Origin: Leucobacter edaphi
GTDB lineage: Bacteria; Actinomycetota; Actinomycetes; Actinomycetales; Microbacteriaceae
Length of the DNA stretch: 64,000 bases
Direction of reading: 5' to 3'
NCBI RefSeq assembly: GCF_016522535.1
Contig: NZ_JAEHOI010000005.1
Coordinates: 186,001-250,000, forward strand
Shown: positions 42,714 to 51,168 of the stretch, in pieces
Layout: every line of letters begins with the position of its first letter
Position numbering within the stretch: position 1 is the stretch's first letter
Made by a program: the position numbers and the translations under genes
Notes under the pieces: generated by a model
Database searches by the model: none
What the model was told of the DNA's origin: nothing
Seen by the model: only the letters and a program-made list of their open reading frames with translations

Positions 42714-43264
42714 TGGAGATTCTCGCAAAATGGGTACTGCCATTGGCACTTGTCGGAACCTTATTCACCACCGGATGCACAATCCAAGGGAAGCCAGAAA
42801 TGCACTCGTCCCAAGATTCCGACAAGCCGGGACAACAGGTCAACCCCGGTCTCACCTGGCAGAAAGCAAAATCAGACACCCAGGAAACAGAGCAGCAGAT
42901 CGCCGACCTCATTCCGAAGGAACTCGTCGAGTCTGTTAAGCAGCAGTCCGTTGGCATGCTCTTCCAATGCAGCAACGGCCAGCACCAGTGGGGCGGAGGG
43001 ACCATCGTAAATCTCCGCCAAGACAGCGATTTCCCGGCCGCCATCAGAACACTCGAAAAGCACTACCAAACCGCAGGTGGCGGTTATTCAGTGAAGGTCG
43101 GCGATGACGCGTTCGGTTACCTCCAACTCACACTCACGACATCTCGAGATGATGGCGAGGCCTATCTCGTGAGCACTGGTCTCGAGAAAAACCAGCTCAA
43201 CATCGATTCCCGTTCCCCCTGCTTCACGCTCCCCGAGGGCGTCTACCCTGGCGGCGACTTCTAG
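42713..43264 (+). CDS. hypothetical lipoprotein 1 (paralogue pair)
   Basis: 183 aa exported lipoprotein. The signal segment WVLPLALVGTLFTTGC carries the lipobox Cys at 22. The mature part has a TWQKAKSDTQETEQQIADLIP helix, MLFQCSNGQHQW, and a closing SPCFTLPEGVYPGGDF. The two mature cysteines may form a disulfide. It has the same length as the paralogue at 43589 and shares most residues in the mature part. The start overlaps the upstream remnant's stop. Function unknown. Confidence 0.8.
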   Translation: MEILAKWVLPLALVGTLFTTGCTIQGKPEMHSSQDSDKPGQQVNPGLTWQKAKSDTQETEQQIADLIPKELVESVKQQSVGMLFQCSNGQHQWGGGTIVNLRQDSDFPAAIRTLEKHYQTAGGGYSVKVGDDAFGYLQLTLTTSRDDGEAYLVSTGLEKNQLNIDSRSPCFTLPEGVYPGGDF

Positions 43265-43297
43265 ACCGTTCCCCGCACTCCCTCGGCCGCCACTCGT

Positions 43298-43588
43298 TTG
43301 AGGTGGGGATGCGCAGCGATCCGGCCCTTAAGGACACCAATCAACTCGGCATTGGGCACAAGTTGGGGCCTCGCGAACCTCACTTCGTCAGAAGTCGCGG
43401 GCGCGCACTATGACGTCATCGTTTCACTCGCGGGTGCCGGGATGCCCGAGAACTGGTCACCGGCCGAGGGCACGAAGTACATCAATATCAACTACTACGA
43501 CATCCTCATCCACGCACAGTCAAAGGGCGTGATCTGGGGAAGCAGACAACCAGAAGGCTCTTTTCGTCTTGGAGGGTGCGCTCACGCA
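43298..43588 (+). pseudogene. remnant of alpha/beta hydrolase (DUF1023-like) fused in frame to lipoprotein 2 leader
   Basis: The frame contains GTSWGLANLTSSEVAGAHYD, matching the nucleophile elbow (G-x-S-x-G) of DUF1023-type alpha/beta hydrolases, then VSLAGAGMPENWSPAEGTKY and ININYYDILIHAQSKGVIW. The start and most of the N-terminal domain are missing and there is no stop before the lipoprotein gene. DUF1023 hydrolases often occur with WXG100/type VII-secreted proteins in Actinobacteria, which is the basis of the context suggestion. Confidence 0.55.
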
Positions 43589-44140
43589 ATGAGAGTTCGT
43601 TCGAAACAATTCATACTCGCGGCAACGATCGGAATGCTGTTCGCCACAGGATGCACAATGCAGGGGAAGGCCGAAATGGCCTCATCCAAGAACTCCAATG
43701 CACGGGAGCACCAGCTCAATCAAGGACTCACCTGGGAGAAAGCAAAAGCAGACACCCAGGAAACGGAACGGCAAATTGCCGGCCTCGTACCAAAGGAACT
43801 TGTCGACTCTGTGAAGCAGAAGGGCGCCGGCATGCTCTTCCAATGCAGCAATGGTCAACATCAGTGGAACGGGGAAATCACAGTGAAGCTGCGCCCCGAT
43901 GCGGCCTATTCGACCGCACTCAAGGCGCTCGAACGTCACTACGAGACTGCAGGAGGCGACTACTCAGCAAGCATCGGGGATGACGGTTTCGGCAGCCAAT
44001 GGCTCACGATCGTCACCTCCCGAAACGACGGAGAGAACTACCTCGTGAGCACCGGCCATAAAGAACACCAGCTCCGTATCGATTCGAGCTCACCCTGCTT
44101 CACGCTCCCCGAAGATGTCTACCCTGGTGGCGACTTCTAG
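43589..44140 (+). CDS. hypothetical lipoprotein 2 (paralogue pair)
   Basis: 183 aa, tandem paralogue of the protein at 42713. Lipobox LFATGC, then TWEKAKADTQETERQIAGLVP, GMLFQCSNGQHQW and SPCFTLPEDVYPGGDF. The ATG at 43589 lies 12 nt after GGAGGG. The reading frame also runs open upstream through the hydrolase remnant, but the signal peptide fixes this start. Conservation of both copies beside decayed partners suggests the lipoprotein is retained for itself. Confidence 0.8.
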   Translation: MRVRSKQFILAATIGMLFATGCTMQGKAEMASSKNSNAREHQLNQGLTWEKAKADTQETERQIAGLVPKELVDSVKQKGAGMLFQCSNGQHQWNGEITVKLRPDAAYSTALKALERHYETAGGDYSASIGDDGFGSQWLTIVTSRNDGENYLVSTGHKEHQLRIDSSSPCFTLPEDVYPGGDF

Positions 44141-44174
44141 GCAGTTCCCCGCACTCGGCCGGCCGTCGCTCCAC

Positions 44175-44219
44175 GGTCACTCAGTGCATGGTCACTTAGT
44201 GCACGGTCACTCTGTGCAC
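44175..44219. repeat. three tandem 15-bp dyad repeats
   Basis: GGTCACTCAGTGCAT, GGTCACTTAGTGCAC and GGTCACTCTGTGCAC in direct succession, each with a CACT/AGTG or GTGCAC-type dyad. The last unit overlaps the stop codon of the ABC ATPase (44207). Placed between convergent genes. Confidence 0.85.
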
Positions 44220-44980
44220 GGCCCGAGAAACTCGATGCGTGGGCATCGCCCGTCTCCCGTCGCGATCGAGGCCTCAACTCGGTACACCTCACGGATCCGC
44301 GCCGGGGTGAGCACCTCGGCGGGCGTGCCAGAGGTGACCACGCGGCCCCCGTCGAGCAGCAGGAGCCGATCGCAGTAGCGCGCGGCGAGGTTGAGGTCGT
44401 GGAGCGCGATCACGCAGGTCACGCCGAGCGTGCGCAGCAGTTCGAGGAGTTCGAGCTGGTGCCGGATGTCGAGGTGATTCGTCGGCTCATCGAGGAGGAT
44501 CTCGGTCGGCTGCTGCGCGAGCGCCCTGGCGAGCTGCGCCCGCTGCCGCTCGCCGCCCGAGAGAGTGTGCCAGACCCGGTCCTGCTTGCTCGCGATGTTG
44601 ACGCGGGCGAGCGCCTCGTCAACCGCGGCGGCGTCCTCGGCACCGAGTCCATCGAAGCGGCCCCGGAACGGGGTGCGACCGAGCTCGACGACCTGGCGCA
44701 CGGTGAGGTCGCCGTTGGCTGTGGTGTCCTGCTCGACGACGGCGAGCCGGCGCGCGACGGCCCGTCGCGCCATCGCCGCGATCGGATGCCCGTCGAGCCG
44801 GACCTCCCCGCTTGCCGGGCGCCGGAGACCAGCGAGCACGCGGAGCAGCGTTGATTTACCCGATCCGTTCGGGCCGAGGAGGCCGATCACCCGGCCGTCG
44901 GCTGCGGTAACGTCGACGCCAGTCAACAGCTCAGCGTCTCCGATGCGGAATCCGATCTCGCGCGCGGTCAGCTCACCCAT
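44207..44980 (-). CDS. FecE/BtuD-like ABC transporter ATP-binding protein
   Basis: 257 aa ATPase of the iron-siderophore/B12 importer class. Walker A GPNGSGKSTLL, signature LSGGERQRAQLARAL, Walker B ILLDEPTNHLD, H-loop ALHDLN. The segment VVEQDTTANGDLTVRQVVELGRTPF resembles the actinobacterial subfamily annotated as proposed F420-0 transporters, an annotation that is itself unproven. The ATG overlaps the permease stop (ATGA). Confidence 0.87.
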   Translation of the reverse strand: MGELTAREIGFRIGDAELLTGVDVTAADGRVIGLLGPNGSGKSTLLRVLAGLRRPASGEVRLDGHPIAAMARRAVARRLAVVEQDTTANGDLTVRQVVELGRTPFRGRFDGLGAEDAAAVDEALARVNIASKQDRVWHTLSGGERQRAQLARALAQQPTEILLDEPTNHLDIRHQLELLELLRTLGVTCVIALHDLNLAARYCDRLLLLDGGRVVTSGTPAEVLTPARIREVYRVEASIATGDGRCPRIEFLGPCTE

Positions 44981-46020
44981 CAGTTGCCCGCCCGCTTCAG
45001 CACGATGGCGAACACCGGAGCGCCGAGCAGCGCCGTGATCACGCCGACCGGGAGCTCATTCGGTGCGAATGCCGACCTCGCGAAGGCATCCACCCAGATC
45101 AGGAAGCAGCCACCGGCCAGTCCGGCGAGCGGCAGCAGCGTCCGGTGCATCGCCCCGAACAGGATGCGGATGATGTGCGGAACGAGGAGGCCGATGAACC
45201 CGATCGCCCCGGACGCCGCCACGGCTGCCGCGGTGATGATCGCGGTCAGCACCATCAGGGAAACCCGCGCCGCCCGCACGTTGATGCCGAGTGCCGCTGC
45301 CGAGTCCCATCCGAAGGTGAACGCGTCGAGCGCGGGCGCGAAGAACTGCACGGCGACCACGCCGATGAGGATCACGATTCCAGCGATCACCACGGGCTGC
45401 CATCGCGCCCCGCCGAGCGAGCCGAGCAGCCAGTACACGAAACCCCTGGTCGATTGGGCGTCTCCGTTCACCATGAGGATGACGTTCGTGACGGCAGAGA
45501 AGAACTGCGAGACGAGCACGCCCGTGAGCACGACGCGCGCCGCGTTGTGCACGCGCCCGCCTCGCGTCAGCAGGAGCAGCGCCCCGAACGACGTGAGCGC
45601 CCCGATGAACGCCCCGGTGGAGAGCGAGATCGCCCCCGCTCCGACCCCGAGGAGCAGCACCAGCACCGCGCCCGTCGAGGCTCCGGACGAGACACCGAGC
45701 AGATACGGGTCCGCGAGCGGGTTCCTGGTGACGGACTGCAGAACCGTGCCGGACACGCTGAGCGCGATGCCGACGACGGCCGCGAGCAGTACTCGTGGAA
45801 CTCTGGACTCCCAGACGAGGGCGTCGAGCAGCTCCGGGAGCGCCGGCGCGGGTGCGAGCGCGCCGAGGCCGAGATGCCTGAGTATCGTTGAGATGACATC
45901 GAGCGGACCGATGCCCGCCGTTCCGATGAGGGTTGCGCCGATGATCGATCCGACCAGAAGGATCGCTGCCGTTGCGATGGCGAGGGGGAATGGCACGCGA
46001 GCGCGTCGCGTTCCGTTCAT
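44980..46020 (-). CDS. FecCD/BtuC-family ABC transporter permease
   Basis: 346 aa with about ten helices. VLQSVTRNPLADPYLLGVSSGA is the family signature, and GFIGLLVPHIIRILFG matches the FecCD C-terminal motif. The ATG at 46020 is preceded by AAGGAG. It is separated from the binding-protein gene by 119 bp holding a hairpin. Confidence 0.9.
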   Translation of the reverse strand: MNGTRRARVPFPLAIATAAILLVGSIIGATLIGTAGIGPLDVISTILRHLGLGALAPAPALPELLDALVWESRVPRVLLAAVVGIALSVSGTVLQSVTRNPLADPYLLGVSSGASTGAVLVLLLGVGAGAISLSTGAFIGALTSFGALLLLTRGGRVHNAARVVLTGVLVSQFFSAVTNVILMVNGDAQSTRGFVYWLLGSLGGARWQPVVIAGIVILIGVVAVQFFAPALDAFTFGWDSAAALGINVRAARVSLMVLTAIITAAAVAASGAIGFIGLLVPHIIRILFGAMHRTLLPLAGLAGGCFLIWVDAFARSAFAPNELPVGVITALLGAPVFAIVLKRAGN

Positions 46021-46099
46021 GGGTACTCCTTGGGCGAGGCTCTGGTCCGGGCGCCTCGGGGCGTGCGTGTGTTTCGTGAGGGGATGGGGGAGGAATAAC

Positions 46100-46130
46100 G
46101 GATGCGACGGGCGGGGGTCCCGCCGCATCC
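46100..46130 (-). terminator. intercistronic hairpin after the binding-protein gene
   Basis: 12-bp stem with one mismatch (GGATGCGACGGG/CCCGCCGCATCC), 7-nt loop, 9 nt past the stop. Likely uncouples binding-protein and permease levels. Confidence 0.6.
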
Positions 46131-46139
46131 GGGCTTGGG

Positions 46140-47186
46140 TTACTGGAGGCCGACGAGGCCCTCAGCGAGTTTCGGAACGGCGTAGACGCTGCCGTAGCTC
46201 GGATCCATGTAGCTGCCGGGGACGATGACGAAGCGGTCGTGCTTCACGGCCTCGAGCTTTGACGTGACCGGGTCCTTCTTCAGGAGTTCGATCTTCTCCT
46301 TGGCCGAATCGCCAGGCTTGCCTCGGGTGAGGTCCGCGAGCACGATCACGTCGGGGTTCCGCGCGGCGACCTCGTCCCAGCTCGTCTCAGGCCACTTCGT
46401 CTTCGCGTCCGCGAACACATTCTCCGCCCCGACGAGCTCGGTGACGTGCTGCGGCAGTCCGCCGGGACCGGCGGCGAACGGGGCGCCGTTGTAGGTCGAG
46501 TAGAACCACATGAGCTTCGGCTTCCCGGTGATCTTCTTGGCGGTCTCGAGGCCGTCCTTGAGCGCGGCCTGCTGCGTCTCGATGAGCTTCTTTCCGGCGC
46601 TCGGAACGTCGAAGATCTTCGCCAGATTCTCATACTCCGTGAAGAGCGTGTCGAAGGAGACATTCTCGACCTTCTGCTGGAACGCGCAGTCGAACTCTGT
46701 GAGATAGGTGGGAACCTTGTGCTCCTGCAGTTCCTTCCGCTCACCGGCCTTGTCGGCGGCAAAGAAGCTCGCGTAGTGCGAGAGGACGAAGTCGGGCTGC
46801 GCGCCGAGCAGGGTCTCGTGCGTGATCGGCTCATCCTTCTTGGAGAGCTGCGGAATCTTGCCGTAGGCCTCGGCGATCTCCTCCGGGGCAGCATCGACCT
46901 CGTAGCCCGAGCCCGCGATGCGGTCCGCGAGTCCGAGCCTGATCAGGATCTCTGCGCTCGGCTGGTCCAGTGTTACGGCGTGCTCCGGCGCGCGCTCGAC
47001 GGTGACCTCGGTCCCGCAGTTCTGGATCTTCAGCGGATACTTGGTCGCGCCCTCATTCTTGGAGATCGCGATCCCGGCCTGTTCGCCGGCCTGCGCCTGC
47101 CCGCCGGCGGACGTCGTCCCCGAGCAGCCGGACAGCAGCAGGGAACTCGCCGCAAGACCACAAATGATAACCGTTCTCATTTTCAT
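46140..47186 (-). CDS. FecB/BtuF-like substrate-binding lipoprotein
   Basis: 348 aa exported lipoprotein, lipobox LLLSGC. Fold elements are HAVTLDQPSAEILIRLGLADRIAGSG, DFVLSHYASFFA, and RNPDVIVLADL. Family members carry cobalamin, haem, siderophores or other cofactors, and the ligand is not evident. The start is ATG 47186, with a second Met at 47180. No Shine-Dalgarno precedes it and TAGCAT lies about 10 nt upstream, so the mRNA may be leaderless. A near-perfect palindrome at 47162-47182 overlaps its first codons. Divergent from the methyltransferase. Confidence 0.87.
   Translation of the reverse strand: MKMRTVIICGLAASSLLLSGCSGTTSAGGQAQAGEQAGIAISKNEGATKYPLKIQNCGTEVTVERAPEHAVTLDQPSAEILIRLGLADRIAGSGYEVDAAPEEIAEAYGKIPQLSKKDEPITHETLLGAQPDFVLSHYASFFAADKAGERKELQEHKVPTYLTEFDCAFQQKVENVSFDTLFTEYENLAKIFDVPSAGKKLIETQQAALKDGLETAKKITGKPKLMWFYSTYNGAPFAAGPGGLPQHVTELVGAENVFADAKTKWPETSWDEVAARNPDVIVLADLTRGKPGDSAKEKIELLKKDPVTSKLEAVKHDRFVIVPGSYMDPSYGSVYAVPKLAEGLVGLQ
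47162..47182. promoter_or_regulatory. Zur-box-like palindrome over the binding-protein start codons
   Basis: The core TGAGAACGGTTATCA (minus strand) fits TGAnAAnnnTTnTCA, the general form of actinobacterial Zur boxes. It is embedded in a 21-bp near-perfect dyad with AAATGA/TCATTT ends. It starts within codon 2 of the ABC binding protein and is 68 bp upstream of the divergent methyltransferase. Confidence 0.5.
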
Positions 47187-47249
47187 GTCTAAGATGCTAA
47201 CAGAGCGTAACGGCTCATAATTCATTTCCACAGAGAAGGACTGCATCGC

Positions 47250-48068
47250 ATGACAGAAACGCCCGCTTCCACCCCTGTTCGTCCGGAGATTCAAAACGGC
47301 GGGAACGAAATCACGGATCCCGGCGTGTCCGAACTCATCGCCGCCTGGGAGGCCCAGCAGAACGCCTACGTCGCGAACCGCGCGGAGCGCTTCGGCATCG
47401 TGCTCGACGCCATCGCATACGCACGACCGGGTGTCCGCACGATCCTTGATGCCGGCGGCGGTCTCGGCTCGTTCTCACGCCTGATCCTCGAACGATTCCC
47501 CGAGGTCAGAGTCGCGACCCTCGATATCGATCCGGCGCTCCTGAGCCTGGCCAGCGCGAACCTCTCCGAGTTCGGCGACCGCTCCCTCATCGTCGACGCC
47601 GATCTCGTGAACGACGACTGGCCCGCGGCACTCGAGGGATGGCTCCCCGAGATCGTCGTCTCCAGCACTGCCCTGCACTGGCTGCCGTCGGGGAACCTCG
47701 TCTCGCTGTACGAGCGCCTCGCGCGCCTGCTCCCCGAGGGCGGACTCTTCTTCAACGCGGATCACCTTCCGCTCAGCCGGGAGGGCTCCTTCTTCCAGCG
47801 GGTCAGTTGGGCCGACGATGCTCGCCAGCAGGGCGCGTTCGCCGAGGGCGTGCCCGACTGGGACGCCTGGTGGCAGCGTTTCGCCGAGCTTGACGGCTTC
47901 GCCGAGGTCATCGCGGAGCGGGAGGCGCGGTTCGCCGCGAAGGGCAACGAGGAGCACCTCGACGTGTCACCGGCGTTCCACACCGTGTCGCTCCGCGTTG
48001 CGGGGTTCGGCGAGTCCGGAACGCTGTGGCAGCACTTCGACGACTACGTCGTGTACGGGGTGCGCTGA
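47250..48068 (+). CDS. class I SAM-dependent methyltransferase
   Basis: 272 aa cytosolic enzyme. Motif I TILDAGGGLGSFSR and the acidic ATLDIDP end of strand two bind SAM. SSTALHWLPSGNLVSLYERLARLLPEGGLFFNADH is the usual post-SAM segment. The ATG follows AGAAGGACTGCATCGC. It is divergent from the FecB-type binding protein and shares a 63-bp promoter region, so it may modify the transported ligand. Substrate unknown. Confidence 0.87.
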   Translation: MTETPASTPVRPEIQNGGNEITDPGVSELIAAWEAQQNAYVANRAERFGIVLDAIAYARPGVRTILDAGGGLGSFSRLILERFPEVRVATLDIDPALLSLASANLSEFGDRSLIVDADLVNDDWPAALEGWLPEIVVSSTALHWLPSGNLVSLYERLARLLPEGGLFFNADHLPLSREGSFFQRVSWADDARQQGAFAEGVPDWDAWWQRFAELDGFAEVIAEREARFAAKGNEEHLDVSPAFHTVSLRVAGFGESGTLWQHFDDYVVYGVR

Positions 48069-48079
48069 CCCGCGGCCAC

Positions 48080-48110
48080 GGGCGGGGACGCCCCACGGCG
48101 CTCCCCGCCC
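48080..48110. terminator. bidirectional hairpin terminator
   Basis: Perfect 9-bp stem GGGCGGGGA/TCCCCGCCC with 13-nt loop, between the convergent methyltransferase and resB stops. Confidence 0.7.
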
Positions 48111-48146
48111 GCCGCACTACGGTGCGGAAGGCGATAGCGTGCGGAT

Positions 48147-49814
48147 CTACAGCAGTTCGCGGTGGCGATCCCGAAGCTCCTCGACCGCGCGGCGGAGCGA
48201 GGGATCGTCGCCGCGGGCGAGGCCCGCGTACTCCAGGAGCACTCCGTCCTCGGTTGCGATCGCTTTCACCCACATCCGGCGGCGCGGCACGAACAGCGAC
48301 CACATCAGGCCTGCGAGCGAGGTGAGCGCGAAGATCAGGATCCAGATCTGCGCCGGATTCTGCATGACGTCGAAGGAGGCGTACCTGGGCACGTCCTCGA
48401 GCGTGATGGTGCCGAGACCGTCGGGCAGCTGGGCGGTCTCGCCCGGGCGGAGCTCCACCGACTTCTTGTCGACGGCGCGGCCCGTGAGCTGCTTCATGTT
48501 CTTCGTGTCGAGCACGTAGACCGATTGCGGGATCCCGGAATCGATGCCGAGGTCGCCAGTGAAGACGTCGAGCGTGAGCACGGGGTTCTCGAGGTCCGGG
48601 TAGTTGGAGGTGAACGCTCCGGTCTCGAGTTCGGCCTGTGTCGGGTAGAAGAACCCGCGCAGCCCGAGCTGGGTCTGCTTCCCGCCCTTCTCGGTGACAC
48701 CGTACGGCACCTTCACGACCCCGAGTGAGGTCATGTTGCGAGGATCCTGCGGGATGAACGGCATCGCCTCGCGATACACGGTCTTCCCCTCGGCATTCTT
48801 GATCGTGATCAGGGGCGCATAGCCGTTCGCGATGAGGTAGACGGGTGAGCCATGCACGCGGAGCGGATGATTGACCCTGATCACCTCGTCCGAGGTCTTC
48901 CCGTCTCCGCCCGTGAGCGTGACCTTCGCTGTGTAGTCCTTCACCTGGCCGAGCGCGTTGAGATTGCCGTCCTCCGGGGTCATATAGGTGACATCGAGGG
49001 ACTTGAGCTTCACGCTGAACGGTTCGAGCGTCGAGGTGTTGAACGCGCGGCCGGAGTTCACGGAGTCGTAGTCGATGAGCTGGTTCACCATCGTCTGCCC
49101 CTCGACGACGACCTTCTGGCCGTTGAAGGTCAGCGCCCCGCCGACGCCCACGGCGATCAGCACACCAACGAGGGCGGTGTGGAACACCAGGTTGCCCGTC
49201 TCGCGGAGATAGCCGCGTTCCGCGGACACCGAGACCTCCTCGACACCGCCGCGCCGCGTGGCGCGCTGCACCTCGACTCGGTAGCGCAACCGCTTCAGGA
49301 TCGACGCGGCCTCTTCGACCGCGAGCTCGGCGAAGCGCTCACGCTCCTCGGCAGAGGCGTCGGGGTTCGAGACGCGCACCTCCGTGAAGCCCGCCATGCG
49401 CTGCAGACGCATCGGCGTCTTCGGCGGCTTGCCGCGCCACGCGATCCAGTGGTGCTTGATGCGCGGCAGCACGCAGCCGATCAGGGAGATGAAGAGGAGC
49501 AGGTAGATCGCCGAGAACCAGACCGACCCGTAGACATCGAACGCCTGGATCGGGAACGCGTCGAGGATCGGGAACAGCTTCGGGTGATCCGCCTCGTACT
49601 GGATCACGCCGTTCGGGTCGGCGCTCCGCTGCGGCAGCAGCGACCCCGGGATCGCCGCGACCGCGAGCAGGAGGAGCAGAATCAGGGCGACGCGCATGCT
49701 CGTGAGCTGACGCCAGAACCAGCGCAGCCAGCCCTTCAGCCCGAGCTCGGGGGATTCGGCGCGGAGCGACCCTCCCGCCCCGGTGCCGTCATCATAATCA
49801 GAGGGGCGTGACAT
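48147..49814 (-). CDS. resB: cytochrome c biogenesis protein ResB
   Basis: 555 aa membrane protein of System II cytochrome c maturation, part of the haem export/ligation complex. Helices are near 38-58 (MRVALILLLLLAVAAIPGSLLPQ), 95-115 (AIYLLLFISLIGCVLPR), 205-225 (LVFHTALVGVLIAVGVGGAL) and a final one (ILIFALTSLAGLMWSLFVPRRR). A large external domain lies between helices three and four. The ATG overlaps the end of ccdA by 17 nt. CcsB (CcsA), its obligate partner, would normally follow, but the next gene is an unrelated convergent methyltransferase. Confidence 0.93.
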   Translation of the reverse strand: MSRPSDYDDGTGAGGSLRAESPELGLKGWLRWFWRQLTSMRVALILLLLLAVAAIPGSLLPQRSADPNGVIQYEADHPKLFPILDAFPIQAFDVYGSVWFSAIYLLLFISLIGCVLPRIKHHWIAWRGKPPKTPMRLQRMAGFTEVRVSNPDASAEERERFAELAVEEAASILKRLRYRVEVQRATRRGGVEEVSVSAERGYLRETGNLVFHTALVGVLIAVGVGGALTFNGQKVVVEGQTMVNQLIDYDSVNSGRAFNTSTLEPFSVKLKSLDVTYMTPEDGNLNALGQVKDYTAKVTLTGGDGKTSDEVIRVNHPLRVHGSPVYLIANGYAPLITIKNAEGKTVYREAMPFIPQDPRNMTSLGVVKVPYGVTEKGGKQTQLGLRGFFYPTQAELETGAFTSNYPDLENPVLTLDVFTGDLGIDSGIPQSVYVLDTKNMKQLTGRAVDKKSVELRPGETAQLPDGLGTITLEDVPRYASFDVMQNPAQIWILIFALTSLAGLMWSLFVPRRRMWVKAIATEDGVLLEYAGLARGDDPSLRRAVEELRDRHRELL

Positions 49815-50565
49815 AGCTGCCGATCACCGCCTGCAACGCAAACATCATCTTGCTCCAGAGGCCGGTCACCATGAGGAGACCGATGAGGATCAGCAGTCCG
49901 CCGCCGATCAGGTTCACGGCACGGATGTGCCGCTTGAAGAAGGACATGGTCTGGGTCATCCACCCGAAGCCGAAAGTAGCGAGAATGAACGGCAGCCCGA
50001 GACCGAGGCAGTACGCGAGCGCGAGGATCGCCGCCCGCCCCACTGAACCCGACTGGGCAGCGAGGGTGAGCACGACGCCCAGCGTCGGTCCCATGCAGGG
50101 CGCCCAGCCGACCGCGAACACCACTCCGAGCACCGGCGCCCCGAGCAGCCCAACCCGCGGCTTCACCCTGAGCCGGCTCGTCATCTGGAGTTTCGAGAAC
50201 GCCCCCATGAAGACGAGACCCATCAGGATCACCGCGACGCCCATCACGCGCGTGATCGGGTCCTGCCACTCCCACAGCCAGAGCCCGACGGAGCCGGCGA
50301 GGATGTTGACGAGCAGGAAGACGGCCGTGAAACCGAGGATGAAGAGCAGGGCCCCGATGAACATGCGGCGCCGCTCCCGCGTGGCCGCGAGCTTCGGATT
50401 GGCCCCGGCCGTGCTGGCCGACCCCGCGATCCCCGACACGTACCCGAGATAGCCGGGGACGAGCGGCAGCACGCACGGCGACAGGAACGACAGCACCCCC
50501 GCCGCGAGCGCGATCGCGACGGCGACGAGCAGCTGCCCGTCAGCGACGAGATGCTGGAGATCCAC
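49798..50565 (-). CDS. ccdA: cytochrome c biogenesis / thiol reductant carrier CcdA
   Basis: 255 aa, six helices. It carries reducing equivalents across the membrane. The two redox cysteines are in LSPCVLPLVPGY and VGWAPCMGPTLG. The GTG at 50565 directly abuts the tlpA-like stop. It delivers electrons to the adjacent thioredoxin-like lipoprotein. Confidence 0.94.
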   Translation of the reverse strand: MDLQHLVADGQLLVAVAIALAAGVLSFLSPCVLPLVPGYLGYVSGIAGSASTAGANPKLAATRERRRMFIGALLFILGFTAVFLLVNILAGSVGLWLWEWQDPITRVMGVAVILMGLVFMGAFSKLQMTSRLRVKPRVGLLGAPVLGVVFAVGWAPCMGPTLGVVLTLAAQSGSVGRAAILALAYCLGLGLPFILATFGFGWMTQTMSFFKRHIRAVNLIGGGLLILIGLLMVTGLWSKMMFALQAVIGSYVTPL

Positions 50566-51168
50566 TTATTTCTCGTCCAGCGTCTCGTTGATCAGCGTGC
50601 GGAGCTGCGATTCCCCCGCGAGCATGCCGAGCACGCGATGCGCGACGCGGCCCTCCTTGTCGAGCACGAGCGTCGTGGGGACGGCGTTGAGCGGCACCTG
50701 CCCGGCGAAGGCCTTCTGCACGGCGCGACCACCGGCCGTGTCCATGACCGAGGGGTACTCGAGCTTGAACTCCTCGGCGAACTGCTGCGCCTGCGCCTGC
50801 TCGTCCCGGGTGTTCACGCCCACGAACTTCACGCCCTTCGGAGTGAACTCGTCATACGCCTTCTTGAGATCGGGCGCCTCGGCGCGGCACGGGGGGCAGC
50901 CCGCGTACCAGAAGTTCACGACCGTGACGCTGCCGAGGGTGTCGGCGGAGCTGAAGTCTTCACCGTGCTCCGTCTTGCCCTCGTACACGACCGGCTTCGA
51001 CCGCTCGGCGGGAGGAATCGAGAGCGAGGAGCCGTCGCCAGCGACATAGTTCTTCCCGCTCCCCTCATTCCACTCGTCCGCGATGCCGTTGCCCTCGCTG
51101 CACCCGGTCAGTGCGACGAGCGCGATCAACGGGGCCGCGACGAGCGCGGCGATCCTGCGCCGGTTCAT
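50566..51168 (-). CDS. TlpA/ResA-like thioredoxin-fold lipoprotein
   Basis: 200 aa, lipobox VALTGC, then a TlpA-type domain. The active site is NFWYAGCPPCRAEAP (CPPC), with cis-Pro in NAVPTTLVLDKEG. It keeps apocytochrome c haem-binding cysteines reduced outside the membrane, using electrons from CcdA. The ATG overlaps the upstream phosphatase stop (ATGA). Confidence 0.93.
   Translation of the reverse strand: MNRRRIAALVAAPLIALVALTGCSEGNGIADEWNEGSGKNYVAGDGSSLSIPPAERSKPVVYEGKTEHGEDFSSADTLGSVTVVNFWYAGCPPCRAEAPDLKKAYDEFTPKGVKFVGVNTRDEQAQAQQFAEEFKLEYPSVMDTAGGRAVQKAFAGQVPLNAVPTTLVLDKEGRVAHRVLGMLAGESQLRTLINETLDEK

Noticed and set aside
47162-47182. DtxR/IdeR iron box
   Set aside because: The dyad lacks the TTAGGTTAG-type arms. 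The TGAnAA/TTnTCA spacing fits a Zur-like site better.
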